Counted from the first letter of the stretch, positions 26,518-37,446 are shown. The stretch: 64,000 nt of DNA from Caulobacter flavus (GCF_003722335.1 NZ_CP026100.1:2392001-2456000); one strand, 5' to 3'. Made by a program: numbers and translations. Notes: generated from the letters alone by a model not told the origin.

Positions 26518-28356
26518 TTGCAAAATCGCCGCGAACTCCTGCTGTCGACCGTGGCCGCCGGCCTGGCCGCCGCCGCCGCCCCGTCGCTGGGCTTCGCCCA
26601 GCCGGCCGCCGCCTCCGCCTCTGGCGAAGCCGCCAAGATGAACGCGTTCTTCGACGCCGCCATGGCCAAGCTGATGCGCCAGGCGCCGGAGCTGACCACG
26701 AGCCTGGGCCTCGACAAGGACGACCTGGCCTGGACCAAGGGCCTGCTTTCGGACCGTTCGTTCGAGGCGATCGCCGCCAGCGCCGCCCAGACCACCGCCC
26801 AGCTGGCCGAGCTGCGCGCCATCGACCGCAAGCAGCTGACCGGCATGGACGCCGTCAACTACGACACCGTCGAGTTCACCCTGGCGGTGCAGGACGAGGG
26901 CAACCGCAAGTTCACCTACGCCGGCGGCGGCTCGGGCGCGCCCTACGTGCTGAGCCAGCTGACGGGCTCCTACCAGTCGATGCCCGACTTCCTCGACACG
27001 CAGCACAGCATCGAGACCAAGGCCGACGCCGACGCCTACCTGCAGCGCATGGAAGGCTTCGCCCGACTGATGGATCAGGAGACCCTGATCGCCAAGCGCG
27101 ACTACGCCGACGGCGTGATCCCGCCCGACTTCGTCATCGACAAGGCCCTCGTCCAGATGAAGGCCTTCGCCGACACCCCGACGGCTGACACCACCCTGGT
27201 CAAGTCGATCGCCCGCCGGACCAAGGAAAAGAACATCGCCGGCGACTGGGCCGCCGAAGCCAGCAAGGTCTACGAGAACTCGGTGCTGCCGGCCCTGAAG
27301 CGCCAGATCGCGCTGCTGGAAAGCGTGCGCCCGAAGGCCAACCACGACGCCGGCGTGTGGCGCCTGAAGGACGGCGGCGAGTACTATCGCGTGTCGCTGG
27401 AGAACTACACGACCTCGACCATGGGTCCCGAGGAGATCCACCAGCTGGGTCTCGACCTGGTGAAGTCGATCTCAGCCGAGGCCGACAAGCTGTTCAAGTC
27501 GATCGGCATGACCAAGGGCACGGTCGGCGAGCGCATGGCCGAGCTGGGCAAGGACATCTACGAGAACACCGACCCGGCCAAGGAACAGCTGATCGCCGAC
27601 CTCAACACCAAGGCCAAGTGGATCGAGAAGCAGCTGCCGGCCTATTTCGGCCAGCTGCCCAAGGCCCCGCTGGAAATCCGCCGCGTGCCCAAGGCCATCG
27701 AGGCCGGCGCGCCGGGCGGCTACTACAACTCGCCCTCGCTGGACGGCAAGCGCCCGGGGATCTACTGGATCAACCTGCGCGACACGGCCGAGCAGGCCAA
27801 GTACACCCTGACCACCCTGACGGTGCACGAGGGCGTCCCGGGCCACCACCTGCAGCTGTCGCTGTCGAACGAAGCCCAGGGCCTGCCGCTGATCCGCAAG
27901 GTCATCGGCTTCTCGGGCTACGCCGAGGGCTGGGCGCTGTACTCCGAAGAGCTGGCCGTCGAGATGGGCATCTACAAGGGCGACCCGCGCGGCCACATCG
28001 GCATGCTGCACGACGCCCTGTTCCGCGCCGTCCGCCTCGTGGTCGACAGCGGCATGCACTACAAGAAGTGGACCCGCGAACAGGCCGTCAAGTACATGGC
28101 CGAGACCATGGGCGACGAGGAAAGCGGCACGATCACCGAGATCGAACGCTACGTCGTGTGGCCGGGCCAGGCCTGCTCGTACATGCTGGGCAAGATCACC
28201 TGGCTGCGCGCCCGCGAGCGCGCCAAGAAGGCCCTGGGCAAGAAGTTCGACATCAAGAAGTTCCACGACGCGGGCCTGCTGTCGGGCATGACCCCGCTGA
28301 CCGTGCTGGACCGCGTGGTCGACGACTACATCGCCGCCACCAAGGCCGGGAAGTAG
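26518..28356 (+). CDS. DUF885 family secreted protein (putative zinc metallopeptidase)
   Basis: A 612-residue periplasmic or lipid-free secreted protein. It starts at a TTG at 26518 with AAGGGGA nine bases upstream. The head MQNRRELLLSTVAAGLAAAAAPSLGFAQ has a twin-Arg and a hydrophobic core, so Tat or Sec export is likely. The zinc motif HEGVPGHHLQ (His437) is the DUF885 version of HExxH, with the downstream Glu in SGYAEGWALYSEELA. DUF885 proteins are regarded as peptidases of the M13/M32-like fold. A strong terminator follows the stop. Substrate unknown. Confidence 0.88.
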   Translation: MQNRRELLLSTVAAGLAAAAAPSLGFAQPAAASASGEAAKMNAFFDAAMAKLMRQAPELTTSLGLDKDDLAWTKGLLSDRSFEAIAASAAQTTAQLAELRAIDRKQLTGMDAVNYDTVEFTLAVQDEGNRKFTYAGGGSGAPYVLSQLTGSYQSMPDFLDTQHSIETKADADAYLQRMEGFARLMDQETLIAKRDYADGVIPPDFVIDKALVQMKAFADTPTADTTLVKSIARRTKEKNIAGDWAAEASKVYENSVLPALKRQIALLESVRPKANHDAGVWRLKDGGEYYRVSLENYTTSTMGPEEIHQLGLDLVKSISAEADKLFKSIGMTKGTVGERMAELGKDIYENTDPAKEQLIADLNTKAKWIEKQLPAYFGQLPKAPLEIRRVPKAIEAGAPGGYYNSPSLDGKRPGIYWINLRDTAEQAKYTLTTLTVHEGVPGHHLQLSLSNEAQGLPLIRKVIGFSGYAEGWALYSEELAVEMGIYKGDPRGHIGMLHDALFRAVRLVVDSGMHYKKWTREQAVKYMAETMGDEESGTITEIERYVVWPGQACSYMLGKITWLRARERAKKALGKKFDIKKFHDAGLLSGMTPLTVLDRVVDDYIAATKAGK

Positions 28357-28388
28357 GCCTCGGCCTGATCTTCGAGCAAAGACGGGAA

Positions 28389-28418
28389 GGGGAGCGGCCG
28401 AAAGGGCGCTCCCTTTTT
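28389..28418 (+). terminator. Rho-independent terminator of the DUF885 gene
   Basis: Stem GGGAGCG/CGCTCCC (28390-28396 with 28107-equivalent right arm at 28407-28413), one G-G mismatch, then CC/GG closed by a GAAA tetraloop (28400-28403), followed by TTTTT. It lies about 33 bases after the stop codon at 28356. Confidence 0.85.
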
Positions 28419-28529
28419 CTTTGGGCGGAGCGTTGGTGCGGCCGCCGCGCCACAGTCGTCCAGCCGTTATCGCCCCAAGTCTCCGCGGACGGGAGCATCC
28501 GCCGCGTAGCCGCTGCTGTTGCGGAAAAA

Positions 28530-28547
28530 GTGTCATCAACCTGTGAA
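28530..28547 (+). promoter_or_regulatory. Possible Pho box upstream of the TonB receptor
   Basis: GTGTCAT-CAAC-CTGTGAA contains two 7-mers with an 11-base repeat distance, as in PhoB sites (consensus CTGTCAT-N4-CTGTCAT or CTGTCAC). First half matches 6 of 7, second 5 of 7. It lies 74 bases before the ATG at 28621. The esterase downstream is phytase-like, which makes phosphate control plausible. Confidence 0.4.
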
Positions 28548-28620
28548 ATAGACGCGGCGCTGAAAACAAGCGGCGCCGGGGCACGAGTCTCGTGGCGGCG
28601 TCGCCACGGGGGATGCCTAG

Positions 28621-30975
28621 ATGTTGCAACGGTCCGCTAGCGCGATCGCGATCACCGCCTGTCTGATGTTCGCCGCCCAGGCCCACGCGGCCGACGCTCC
28701 GGCGACGAACGCCGCCGACGCCGCGACGGCGACGGCCGACGAACTGGACGGCGTCGTCGTCGTCGGCAGCGGCCAGACCCGCTCGGTCTCGACCCTCACC
28801 CCGGCCAGCCTCGAAGTGCTGCCGCCGGGCACCAGCGTGCAGAAGGCGCTGAACTTCCTGCCCGGCGTGATGGCCCAGTCGATCGACGCCCTGGGCGTCA
28901 ACGAGCAGTCGCTGTCGCTGCAGGTGCGCGGCTTCAACACCACCCACCTCGGCTACACGCTGGACGGCATGCCGCTCGGCGACGGCGCCTACAACAACTA
29001 CAACGGCCTGACGATCAGCCGCGCGCTGATCTCCGAGAACCTGGGCCGCGCCGATCTGGCCACCGGCATCGCCGGCCTGTCGATCCCGTCGACCAGCAAC
29101 CTCGGCGGCGCGCTGATCTACGTCTCCAGCGATCCGAAGAAGGACATGGGCCTGTCGATCAGCCAGAGCTTCGGCAGCGAGGACACCCTGCGCACCTTCG
29201 CGCGCTTCGACACCGGCGAGTACAACGGCTGGTCGGCCTATCTGTCGGGCCAGTACAGCGAGCAGGACCTGTTCGTGAACCAGCCGGCCTACAACAAGTC
29301 GACCGGCAAGCAGTTCAACGGCAAGCTGACCTACAAGGGCGAGCGCGGCCAGGTGACGGCCTTCGCCGACATCTCGCGCACCAACCAGGCCGACGACGCC
29401 TACCTGTCGAAGGACATGCGTACGCGCCTGGGCTGGGACTGGGGCGGCTATGCGCCCAACTGGGACGCCTACGTCGCCCGCGCCGCCTGCTCGGTGCCCT
29501 CGCTGGCCTCCAAGTGCGTGACCTCGACGGCGCCGGAAAAGCTGTCTGACGTGACCTTCACCAACGGCCAGATCCTGCGCAACGACGACCTGTTCTACGT
29601 CGCGGCCGACTTCGACGTCACCGACACCCTCAAGGCCCACGGCCAAGTCTACAAGCACGAGAACAAGGGCGCGGGGAACAACTTCATCACCGGCCTGTCG
29701 ACCCAGGGCACGACGTCCACGGCCGACGACCTGCCGGTGCAGATCCGCGACACGCGCTACACCATCGATCGCGACGGCGTGGTCGCCAGCCTGGCCTGGA
29801 CCGTGGGCTTCAACCACCTGCAGGCCGGCCTGTGGCTGGAGCAGAACACCAGCAGCGCCGCGCGCTACATCTGGACCAACGTCACCGGGCCGTTCAGCCT
29901 GGCCCAGTACCTGAAGGGCCGCCCCGACACGGCCCAGTGGGTGCAGAAGACCGACTGGACCACCCAGCAGTTCTACGTCCAGGACACCATCACCCTGCTG
30001 GACGACGCGCTGAGCATCGACTTCGGCTTCAAGAGCACCAACGCCAAGTCGACCGCCACGGCCCTGCCGGGCATCGCCAAGGCTCCCGCCGCGGCCTCGA
30101 CCCAGTTCGCCAGCGGCTCGCTGAAGGCCTCGGACAGCTTCCTGCCGGAAGCGGGCGCGCGCTGGCGCATCGCCCCCGGCCACGAGGTGTTCGCCAGCTA
30201 CGCCGAGAACATGGCCATGTTCCAGGGCGGCTTCAAACTGGGCCCGCAGTCGGTGTCGCAGGCCGTCTGGGACGCCCAGGGCAAGTATCTCGAACCCGAG
30301 ACCTCCAAGAGCTTCGACGCCGGCTACCGCTATGTGGGCGAGACGCTGCAGATCTCGGTGTCGGCCTACGAGGTCGATTTCGACAACCGCCTGCTGCAGT
30401 ACAATCCCTGCCCGACCAACCAGCAGCAGAACCCCGGCTGCGGCAACTCCTTCCACAACGCCGGCAGCGTCACCAGCAAGGGCGCCGAGATCGGCGTCCT
30501 GTGGAAGCCGCTGTCGTGGCTGAACTGGTACAACTCGGCCTCGTACAACGAGTCCACCTACGACGAGGACCTGAACTGGTGCTCGGGCGCGACCTGCGTG
30601 GTCAAGAAGACGGCCGGCAAGCAGCAGGTCGACACGCCCAAGGAGATGTTCGCCAGCGTGGTCAGCCTCAAGCGCGGTCCGTTCTCGGCCTCGCTGCAGG
30701 GCAAGTACACCGGCCGCCGCTACTACACCTACACCAACGACCAGAGCTTCGGCGGCTACACGACCTTCGACCTGGGCCTGGGCTACAGGTTCGGCCAGGC
30801 GGGCTTCATGAAGGGCGCCAAGGCCTCGCTGAACATCACCAACCTGACCGACAAGCGCTATGCGTCGAACTTCGACAGCAGCGTGTTCGCGCCGGACGAC
30901 GCGACGGGCAGCATCTTGGTGTTCCACTCGTCGGCGCCGCGACAGTTCTTCGCGACGATCGGCTTCGACTTCTAG
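28621..30975 (+). CDS. TonB-dependent outer-membrane receptor (possible organophosphate/phosphate-related)
   Basis: A 784-residue receptor. Signal peptide MLQRSASAIAITACLMFAAQ with cleavage after AHA near residue 23. The plug starts around residue 40 (ELDGVVVVGSGQT, a TonB-box-like region), then LNFLPGVMAQSI, VRGFNTTHLGYTLDGMPLGD and STSNLGGALIYVSS. The barrel follows and ends in the C-terminal aromatic FFATIGFDF typical for BAM recognition. No STN domain, so it is not a FecA-type signal transducer. The gene next downstream encodes a phytase-like secreted esterase 80 bases away, so the pair may release and import phosphate compounds. A possible Pho box lies upstream. Ligand is inferred, not shown. 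Confidence 0.9.
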   Translation: MLQRSASAIAITACLMFAAQAHAADAPATNAADAATATADELDGVVVVGSGQTRSVSTLTPASLEVLPPGTSVQKALNFLPGVMAQSIDALGVNEQSLSLQVRGFNTTHLGYTLDGMPLGDGAYNNYNGLTISRALISENLGRADLATGIAGLSIPSTSNLGGALIYVSSDPKKDMGLSISQSFGSEDTLRTFARFDTGEYNGWSAYLSGQYSEQDLFVNQPAYNKSTGKQFNGKLTYKGERGQVTAFADISRTNQADDAYLSKDMRTRLGWDWGGYAPNWDAYVARAACSVPSLASKCVTSTAPEKLSDVTFTNGQILRNDDLFYVAADFDVTDTLKAHGQVYKHENKGAGNNFITGLSTQGTTSTADDLPVQIRDTRYTIDRDGVVASLAWTVGFNHLQAGLWLEQNTSSAARYIWTNVTGPFSLAQYLKGRPDTAQWVQKTDWTTQQFYVQDTITLLDDALSIDFGFKSTNAKSTATALPGIAKAPAAASTQFASGSLKASDSFLPEAGARWRIAPGHEVFASYAENMAMFQGGFKLGPQSVSQAVWDAQGKYLEPETSKSFDAGYRYVGETLQISVSAYEVDFDNRLLQYNPCPTNQQQNPGCGNSFHNAGSVTSKGAEIGVLWKPLSWLNWYNSASYNESTYDEDLNWCSGATCVVKKTAGKQQVDTPKEMFASVVSLKRGPFSASLQGKYTGRRYYTYTNDQSFGGYTTFDLGLGYRFGQAGFMKGAKASLNITNLTDKRYASNFDSSVFAPDDATGSILVFHSSAPRQFFATIGFDF

Positions 30976-31055
30976 GGCGGGCTCGCCAGACCGAAACCTC
31001 GCAACGGCGGGCGGCCCTGGCGGTCGTCCGCCGATCTGCGTCAAGGAGATCCCCG

Positions 31056-32582
31056 ATGCGCCGTTCGATCCTGCTGGCCCTGGCCACCGCCACCCTGGCG
31101 GGCGGCGCGCACGCCCAATCCTCGCAGGCCCACCTGGTCAAGCACTGGAGCCAGGCGGCCGGGGACGAGGTCGTCACCTTCCAGGGGCGGACCTTCGTCA
31201 ATCACGGCCTGGTCGCCGTCGGCCGCCTCGACGCGGCTGCGCGCGACTTCAAGGGCGACACTCTGGGCTCGTTCTCGGGCATGGCGCTGCGGTCGTGGCG
31301 GCGGCTGCCCGACGGGCGCTACGAGGGCGACCTGCTGACCCTGCCCGACCGGGGCCCCAACGGCGTCGGGTCGGTGGCGGGCACGGTCGACTACGCCAAC
31401 CGGCTGCACGCCCACCGGCTGACCCTGGACGGCGGGCGGCTGACGATCACGCCGACCGGCGGCTTCCTGTTGCGGGACGAGACCAACCAGCCGTTCACCG
31501 GCAAGGACCCGGGCGGCAACGTGCTGAGCCGGCGCGGGATCCGCTACCCTTCGCCCGCGAGCGGCGAGGGCGCGGGCCGGATCAGCCTGGACTCCGAGGC
31601 CCTGGCCTACCTGCCGGACGGAAGCTTCTACGTGTCCGACGAGTACGCGGCGGGGATCTACCTGTTCGACCAGACGGGACGGCAGACCGGCGCGATCCAG
31701 GCGCCGCCGGCCCTGCTGCCGATGCACGGCGAGAACCAGGTCGACTTCACCGCCGAGCGCGCGCCCGACGCGGGCCGGCGCAACAACCAGGGCCTGGAGG
31801 CCCTGGCGGTGACGCCCGACGGCCAGCGCCTCGTGGCCATCCTGCAGAGCGCCACGGTGCAGGACACGGCCGGCAAGGACGCGGCCACGCGCAACGTCAC
31901 CCGCGTCCTCGTCTACGACATCAGCCAGAGCCGGACGCCCGCGGCGCCGATCGGCCACTACTTGCTGCAGCTGCCGACGGTGCGCGAGGCCGGCGACGGC
32001 GGGCCCGCCGACGCCACCGCCGCCCAGTCGGAGATGCTGGCCCTGAACGATCACCAGTTCCTGGTGCTGGCCCGCGACGGCAACGGCCGGGGCAAGGGCT
32101 CGACCAACGCGCCGGTGTTCAAGAGCGTGCTGCTGGTCGACATCGACGGCGCGACCAACCTGGCGGGCACGCCGTACGAGCAGACCGCCAGGCCGGTCGC
32201 CAAGGACGGTGCGCTGGTCGCCGGGCTGAAGCCCGCCGCGCAGGCCGAACTGGTGAACCTGCTCAATCCGGTCCAGCTGGCCAGGTTCGGCATGAACCTG
32301 CAGGTCGCGCCGTCCGACCGCTTCAGCCTGTCGGAGAAGTGGGAGGCCCTGGCGTTGGCGCCGGTCATGGATCCGGCCGCGCCGAACGACGTCTTCCTGC
32401 TGGTCGGCAACGACAACGACTTCGCCGTCGCCGACGGCCACGTCAACGGCCAGGCGTTCGACGCGGGCCTGCGCGACGTCAAGGGCAGCGGGAGCGGCGA
32501 CAACGACAGCGTCATCCTGGTCTATCGCCTGACCCTGCCGGCGGGGCTTGCAGCCGCCGCCTCCGCGGGCGCAGAGCGATAG
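31056..32582 (+). CDS. Secreted phytase-like esterase (PF13449-type 'esterase-like activity of phytase')
   Basis: A 508-residue exported protein. Signal peptide MRRSILLALATATLAGGAHA, cleaved near residue 20. The body is a beta-propeller-like domain with FSGMALRSWRRLPDGRYEGDLLTLPDRGPNGVG, then SLDSEALAYLPDGSFYVSDEY and GRRNNQGLEALAVTPDG. The repeated (D/G)SEA(L)A and NxGLEALA motifs characterise the family described as esterase-like activity of phytase. Start ATG at 31056 has AAGGAGAT upstream. It is 80 bases after the TonB receptor and likely in the same operon. Family members are known mainly by homology; enzymatic substrate (phytate versus other phosphoesters) is unproven. Confidence 0.85.
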   Translation: MRRSILLALATATLAGGAHAQSSQAHLVKHWSQAAGDEVVTFQGRTFVNHGLVAVGRLDAAARDFKGDTLGSFSGMALRSWRRLPDGRYEGDLLTLPDRGPNGVGSVAGTVDYANRLHAHRLTLDGGRLTITPTGGFLLRDETNQPFTGKDPGGNVLSRRGIRYPSPASGEGAGRISLDSEALAYLPDGSFYVSDEYAAGIYLFDQTGRQTGAIQAPPALLPMHGENQVDFTAERAPDAGRRNNQGLEALAVTPDGQRLVAILQSATVQDTAGKDAATRNVTRVLVYDISQSRTPAAPIGHYLLQLPTVREAGDGGPADATAAQSEMLALNDHQFLVLARDGNGRGKGSTNAPVFKSVLLVDIDGATNLAGTPYEQTARPVAKDGALVAGLKPAAQAELVNLLNPVQLARFGMNLQVAPSDRFSLSEKWEALALAPVMDPAAPNDVFLLVGNDNDFAVADGHVNGQAFDAGLRDVKGSGSGDNDSVILVYRLTLPAGLAAAASAGAER

Positions 32583-32591
32583 CGTCCGGCG

Positions 32592-32618
32592 CGCCGGGGC
32601 GAACCGGACGTCCCGGCG
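32592..32618 (+). terminator. Hairpin after the phytase-like gene
   Basis: Stem CGCCGGG/CCCGGCG (7 bp, 32592-32598 and 32612-32618) with a 13-base loop, beginning 10 bases past the stop. No T-tract, so efficiency is uncertain. Confidence 0.35.
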
Positions 32619-32672
32619 GGCGTTGAAGCCCCGCGACCGGTCCCGCCTGGACCGGGTTTGCGGGAGCCCGCC

Positions 32673-33182
32673 GTGACTTATGTGAGCCGCGCCGTCTTCG
32701 CCGGCGCCAGCCTGCTGCTGTTGCTGGCGGCCTTGAGCCTGGTCGTGCTGGGCGTCAACGAGGCCGTCGCCAGCCTGCGCGATCCTGGGCAGTCGGGCGC
32801 CGAGGCGGTGCTGGACGTGCTGGGCTACATCATCGTGGCGACCGCCGTGTTCGACGTGGCCAAGTACCTGTTCGAGGACGAGGTGCGGCGCGGCAACGAG
32901 AAGCGCAGCGCCGCCGAGGCGCGACGCAGCCTGACCAAGTTCCTGTCGACCATCGTCATCGCCCTGTTCCTCGAGGCGCTGGTGGTGGTGTTCAAGACCG
33001 CGCGGAGCGACGTCGCCCAGCTGGTCTATCCCACCATGCTGCTGGCCGCCGCGGTCCTGGTTCTGGTGGGACTGGGCGCCTACCAGCGCTTCTCGGCCGC
33101 GGTCGAGGAGAAGGTCGGCGACGACGACGACGCCGAGGTCCGCAAAGAGAAAAGCCGCCGACGCGGAAGCGCCGGCGGCTGA
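32673..33182 (+). CDS. Small membrane protein of unknown function (169 aa)
   Basis: Hydrophobic segments near residues 8-30, 45-62, 92-112 and 120-142, and a charged C-terminal tail (EEKVGDDDDAEVRKEKSRRR). The start is a GTG at 32673 with GGGAG upstream; the alternative TTG at 32658 lies in the ribosome-site region and is less likely. The segment DVAKYLFEDEVRRGNEKRSAAEARRSLTKFLSTIVIAL between hydrophobic segments 2 and 3 is probably cytosolic. Its end overlaps the terminator hairpin for katG on the other strand. Conserved hypothetical in related bacteria as I recall; no function proposed. Confidence 0.7.
   Translation: MTYVSRAVFAGASLLLLLAALSLVVLGVNEAVASLRDPGQSGAEAVLDVLGYIIVATAVFDVAKYLFEDEVRRGNEKRSAAEARRSLTKFLSTIVIALFLEALVVVFKTARSDVAQLVYPTMLLAAAVLVLVGLGAYQRFSAAVEEKVGDDDDAEVRKEKSRRRGSAGG
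33149..33180 (-). terminator. Rho-independent terminator of katG
   Basis: Read on the minus strand: AGCCGCCG/CGGCGGCT stem with an inner CGC/GCG, loop with GGAA/TTCC, then TTTTCTCTTT. It lies just past the katG stop (33204) and inside the 3' end of the membrane-protein gene. Good match to a classical terminator. Confidence 0.75.
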
Positions 33183-33203
33183 GGCTGGGCGTTCGGCCCG
33201 CGA

Positions 33204-35435
<2,232 letters not shown>

Positions 35436-35467
35436 CTAGTCAACGCGCCCTTGCAGTCATTGGTACA

Positions 35468-35493
35468 ATTGATTGTTCCTATCGGTTCGATAG
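35468..35493 (-). promoter_or_regulatory. OxyR-type operator upstream of katG
   Basis: Half-sites ATTG-N7-CTAT-N7-ATAG at 35468-35471, 35479-35482 and 35490-35493. The E. coli OxyR consensus is ATAG-N7-CTAT-N7-ATAG-N7-CTAT, so two half-sites are perfect, one is 3 of 4, and the fourth is weak. It is also the perfect dyad CTATCG-N3-CGATAG. It ends 85 bases before the katG start. Confidence 0.7.
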
Positions 35494-35505
35494 ACGCAGC
35501 CAACC

Positions 35506-36402
35506 TCAGGCGGCCGTACTCTCCGTGTACCCGCGCAAACGGCGGGCGATGACCTCGCCGACGGCCTCGGCGGCGGGACGTTGCGGGTAGTGGGCGCGCC
35601 AGACGATGCGGATGGTGCGGCCGGTCCAGGTGGATAGCGGCCGCAGCACGATGCCGGCGTCCTGGGCCGCGCCGGCGGCCAGGCCCGGGATCAGGGTCGT
35701 GCCGTAGCCGGCAGCGACCATGTTGAGCAGGGTCGTCAGGCTGGAGGCGCGCAGGGCCGCGCCGAGCGCCGTGGTCTGGCCGCAGGCCTCCAGCGCCTGG
35801 TCGCGCAGGCAGTGGCCGTCGGACAGGACGAGGATGTCGCGGGCCAGGTCCGTCTCGGCCACCGCCTCGCGCGCGGCCAGCGGATGCTCGGGCGGCAGGG
35901 CGGCCAGGAACGGCTCGGCGAACAGCGGCACGCCCGTCAGGTCGGGCGCGGTCTCGTCGGTGGCCAGCAGCACGGCGTCCAGTTCGTGGGCGCGCAGGCG
36001 CTCCAGCAGGGCGGCGGTCTGGTCTTCCCACGGCTCCAGCTCCAGCGACGGAAGGGCCTCGCGCAGCGGGCCGAAGACCAGCGGCAGCAGATAGGGCGCC
36101 AGGGTCGGGATGACGCCCAGCCGGAAGCGGCCGGCCAGCGGATCGCGCAGGCTGCGGGCGGTGGCCAGAACCGCCTCGGCGGCCGTCACCGCCGCGCGGG
36201 CGTGGTCGAGCAGTTGCCGGCAGGCGGCGGTCGGGGCGGCGGTCTTGCCGCCGCGCTCGAACAGCACGACGCCCAGCACGTCCTCCAGCTTGCGGATCTG
36301 CACCGACAGGGTGGGCTGGCTGACGCCGCAGGCGCGGGCCGCGCGGCCGAAGTGCTCGTGCTCGGCCACGGCCAGAAGGTAGCGGAGGTCTCGCAGGTTC
36401 AT
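35506..36402 (-). CDS. oxyR: Hydrogen-peroxide-responsive LysR-family regulator OxyR
   Basis: A 298-residue LysR protein of the OxyR group. The N-terminal HTH contains LRDLRYLLAVAEHEHFGRAARACGVSQPTLSVQIRKLEDVLGVVLFER. The redox loop is SDGHCLRDQALEACG, with two Cys nine residues apart, as in Cys199/Cys208 of E. coli. ATG at 36402 has GGGAG upstream and is preferred over frames open to 36477. It lies 121 bases upstream of katG, same strand, and is divergent from the Fur-like gene at 36561. Its own upstream gap contains an OxyR-type site, consistent with autoregulation. Confidence 0.95.
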   Translation of the reverse strand: MNLRDLRYLLAVAEHEHFGRAARACGVSQPTLSVQIRKLEDVLGVVLFERGGKTAAPTAACRQLLDHARAAVTAAEAVLATARSLRDPLAGRFRLGVIPTLAPYLLPLVFGPLREALPSLELEPWEDQTAALLERLRAHELDAVLLATDETAPDLTGVPLFAEPFLAALPPEHPLAAREAVAETDLARDILVLSDGHCLRDQALEACGQTTALGAALRASSLTTLLNMVAAGYGTTLIPGLAAGAAQDAGIVLRPLSTWTGRTIRIVWRAHYPQRPAAEAVGEVIARRLRGYTESTAA

Positions 36403-36414
36403 CGTCCGCTCCCG

Positions 36415-36440
36415 ATAGGTGATGCCTATCGATATCATTG
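36415..36440. promoter_or_regulatory. OxyR-type operator in the oxyR/fur-like divergent promoter
   Basis: ATAG-N7-CTAT-N7-ATTG at 36415-36418, 36426-36429 and 36437-36440. The same imperfect third half-site (ATTG) as at katG. It is 13 bases from the oxyR start, and about 120 from the Fur-like start, so it could control either or both. Confidence 0.65.
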
Positions 36441-36560
36441 ATCTTTGGCGCTTCATTTCAAGGAAAGCCTGCGCCAAGCTCCCGGCGAACGGACGCGAGG
36501 AACAGGTCGCGACGCGGAATGATCGCGACCGTCCTCGCCGCCCCGGGAGGACGCTCTGCT

Positions 36561-36995
36561 ATGCCCCATGCCGTGGACGCCGTCCTGCAGGACGAGTTGC
36601 GTCGCGCGGGCCTGCCGTTTCGCGGGCCGACCGCGCGGCTGCTGGCGCTGCTGCGCGAGTCCGAGGAGACGCACCTGACGGCGCACGAGATCGCCGAACT
36701 GGCGGCCGAGGCGGGCCTGGCCATGCCGCCGGCCGAGGTCGTCCGCCAGGTCGAGGCCTTCGCCGACCACGGCCTGCTGGGACGCCTGCCGACCACCACG
36801 GCCGAGCCGGTGTTCGACACCCAGCCCGAACCGCATTTCCACCTGATCTACGAGGACACCGCGCGGATCGTCGACCTGCACGTCTCGCCCGAAACCCTGC
36901 TGGCCATGCTGCGCGACGCCTTGGCCCGGCGTCCCGGTGGCGTGGAGGTGGTGGTGGTCATGCGCCGCGAGCCCGGGGCCGCCGGCGGGGGATAA
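36561..36995 (+). CDS. Fur-family transcriptional regulator (Cys-poor, PerR/Irr-like)
   Basis: A 144-residue Fur-like protein. The winged-helix half reads RRAGLPFRGPTARLLALLRESEETHLTAHEIAELAAEAGL and the metal/dimer half contains PEPHFHLIYEDTARIVDLHV, replacing the canonical HHHHLxCxxCG-type segment. No CxxC pairs are seen, so the structural zinc site of typical Fur/PerR is absent, as in Irr. The ATG at 36561 follows GGGAGGA. It is divergent from oxyR. An Irr-like or peroxide-linked iron role is inferred from the neighbourhood. Degenerate helix 3 (AEVVRQVEAFADHGLL) is a caution. Confidence 0.7.
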   Translation: MPHAVDAVLQDELRRAGLPFRGPTARLLALLRESEETHLTAHEIAELAAEAGLAMPPAEVVRQVEAFADHGLLGRLPTTTAEPVFDTQPEPHFHLIYEDTARIVDLHVSPETLLAMLRDALARRPGGVEVVVVMRREPGAAGGG

Positions 36996-37083
36996 ACCAG
37001 CGTATGGGTGTCGGGCGACGGGGCGGTGGTCTAAGCCAGTCCCCGTCAGCGTCCATGTTCCGGGCGTGTTTAGAGCAAACGCC

Positions 37084-37446
37084 ATGTCCCCCCGGCGCGC
37101 CATCGCCGTCATCGACGACGACGCCCTTGTCCGTTCCGGCCTGGCGCGACTGATCCGCTCGTTCGGGCTGGAGGTCGGCGTCTTCGGCTCGGCGGCCAGT
37201 TTCCTGGCCTCGGGACCGGAGACCTGGGGCTGCGTGGTCACCGACATCCACATGCCGGAGATCTCGGGCCTGGACCTGCTGCGCCGGCTGCGGACCAGCC
37301 ATCCGGACCTGCCGGTGGTGGTGGTCACCGCCTTTCCGGACATGCGCGACCAGGCGATGGCGGCCGGCGCGCGCGATTTTCTCGAAAAGCCCTGTGCGCC
37401 CGACAGGATCGAGGCGACCCTGAGACGGATGCTCGACGAGGCGTGA
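37084..37446 (+). CDS. Stand-alone response-regulator receiver (FixJ-type REC)
   Basis: A 120-residue receiver domain. [23 protein letters not shown] gives the acidic pair, the phospho-acceptor is in [18 protein letters not shown], and the Thr and Lys are in VVVVTAFPD and DFLEKPCAP. No DNA-binding domain follows. It is 38 bases upstream of the full FixJ-like regulator and likely in one operon with it. Start ATG at 37084, without a strong ribosome site; GTG at 37066 is possible. It could act as a phosphate sink or competitor for the kinase encoded at 40665. Confidence 0.88.
   Translation: MSPRRAIAVIDDDALVRSGLARLIRSFGLEVGVFGSAASFLASGPETWGCVVTDIHMPEISGLDLLRRLRTSHPDLPVVVVTAFPDMRDQAMAAGARDFLEKPCAPDRIEATLRRMLDEA

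Noticed and set aside
27472..31044. A 1190-codon open frame on the minus strand opposite DUF885 and the TonB receptor
   Set aside because: Shadow of two clear plus-strand genes. No signal peptide or domain; composition is Ala/Arg/Gly/Val/Leu rich.
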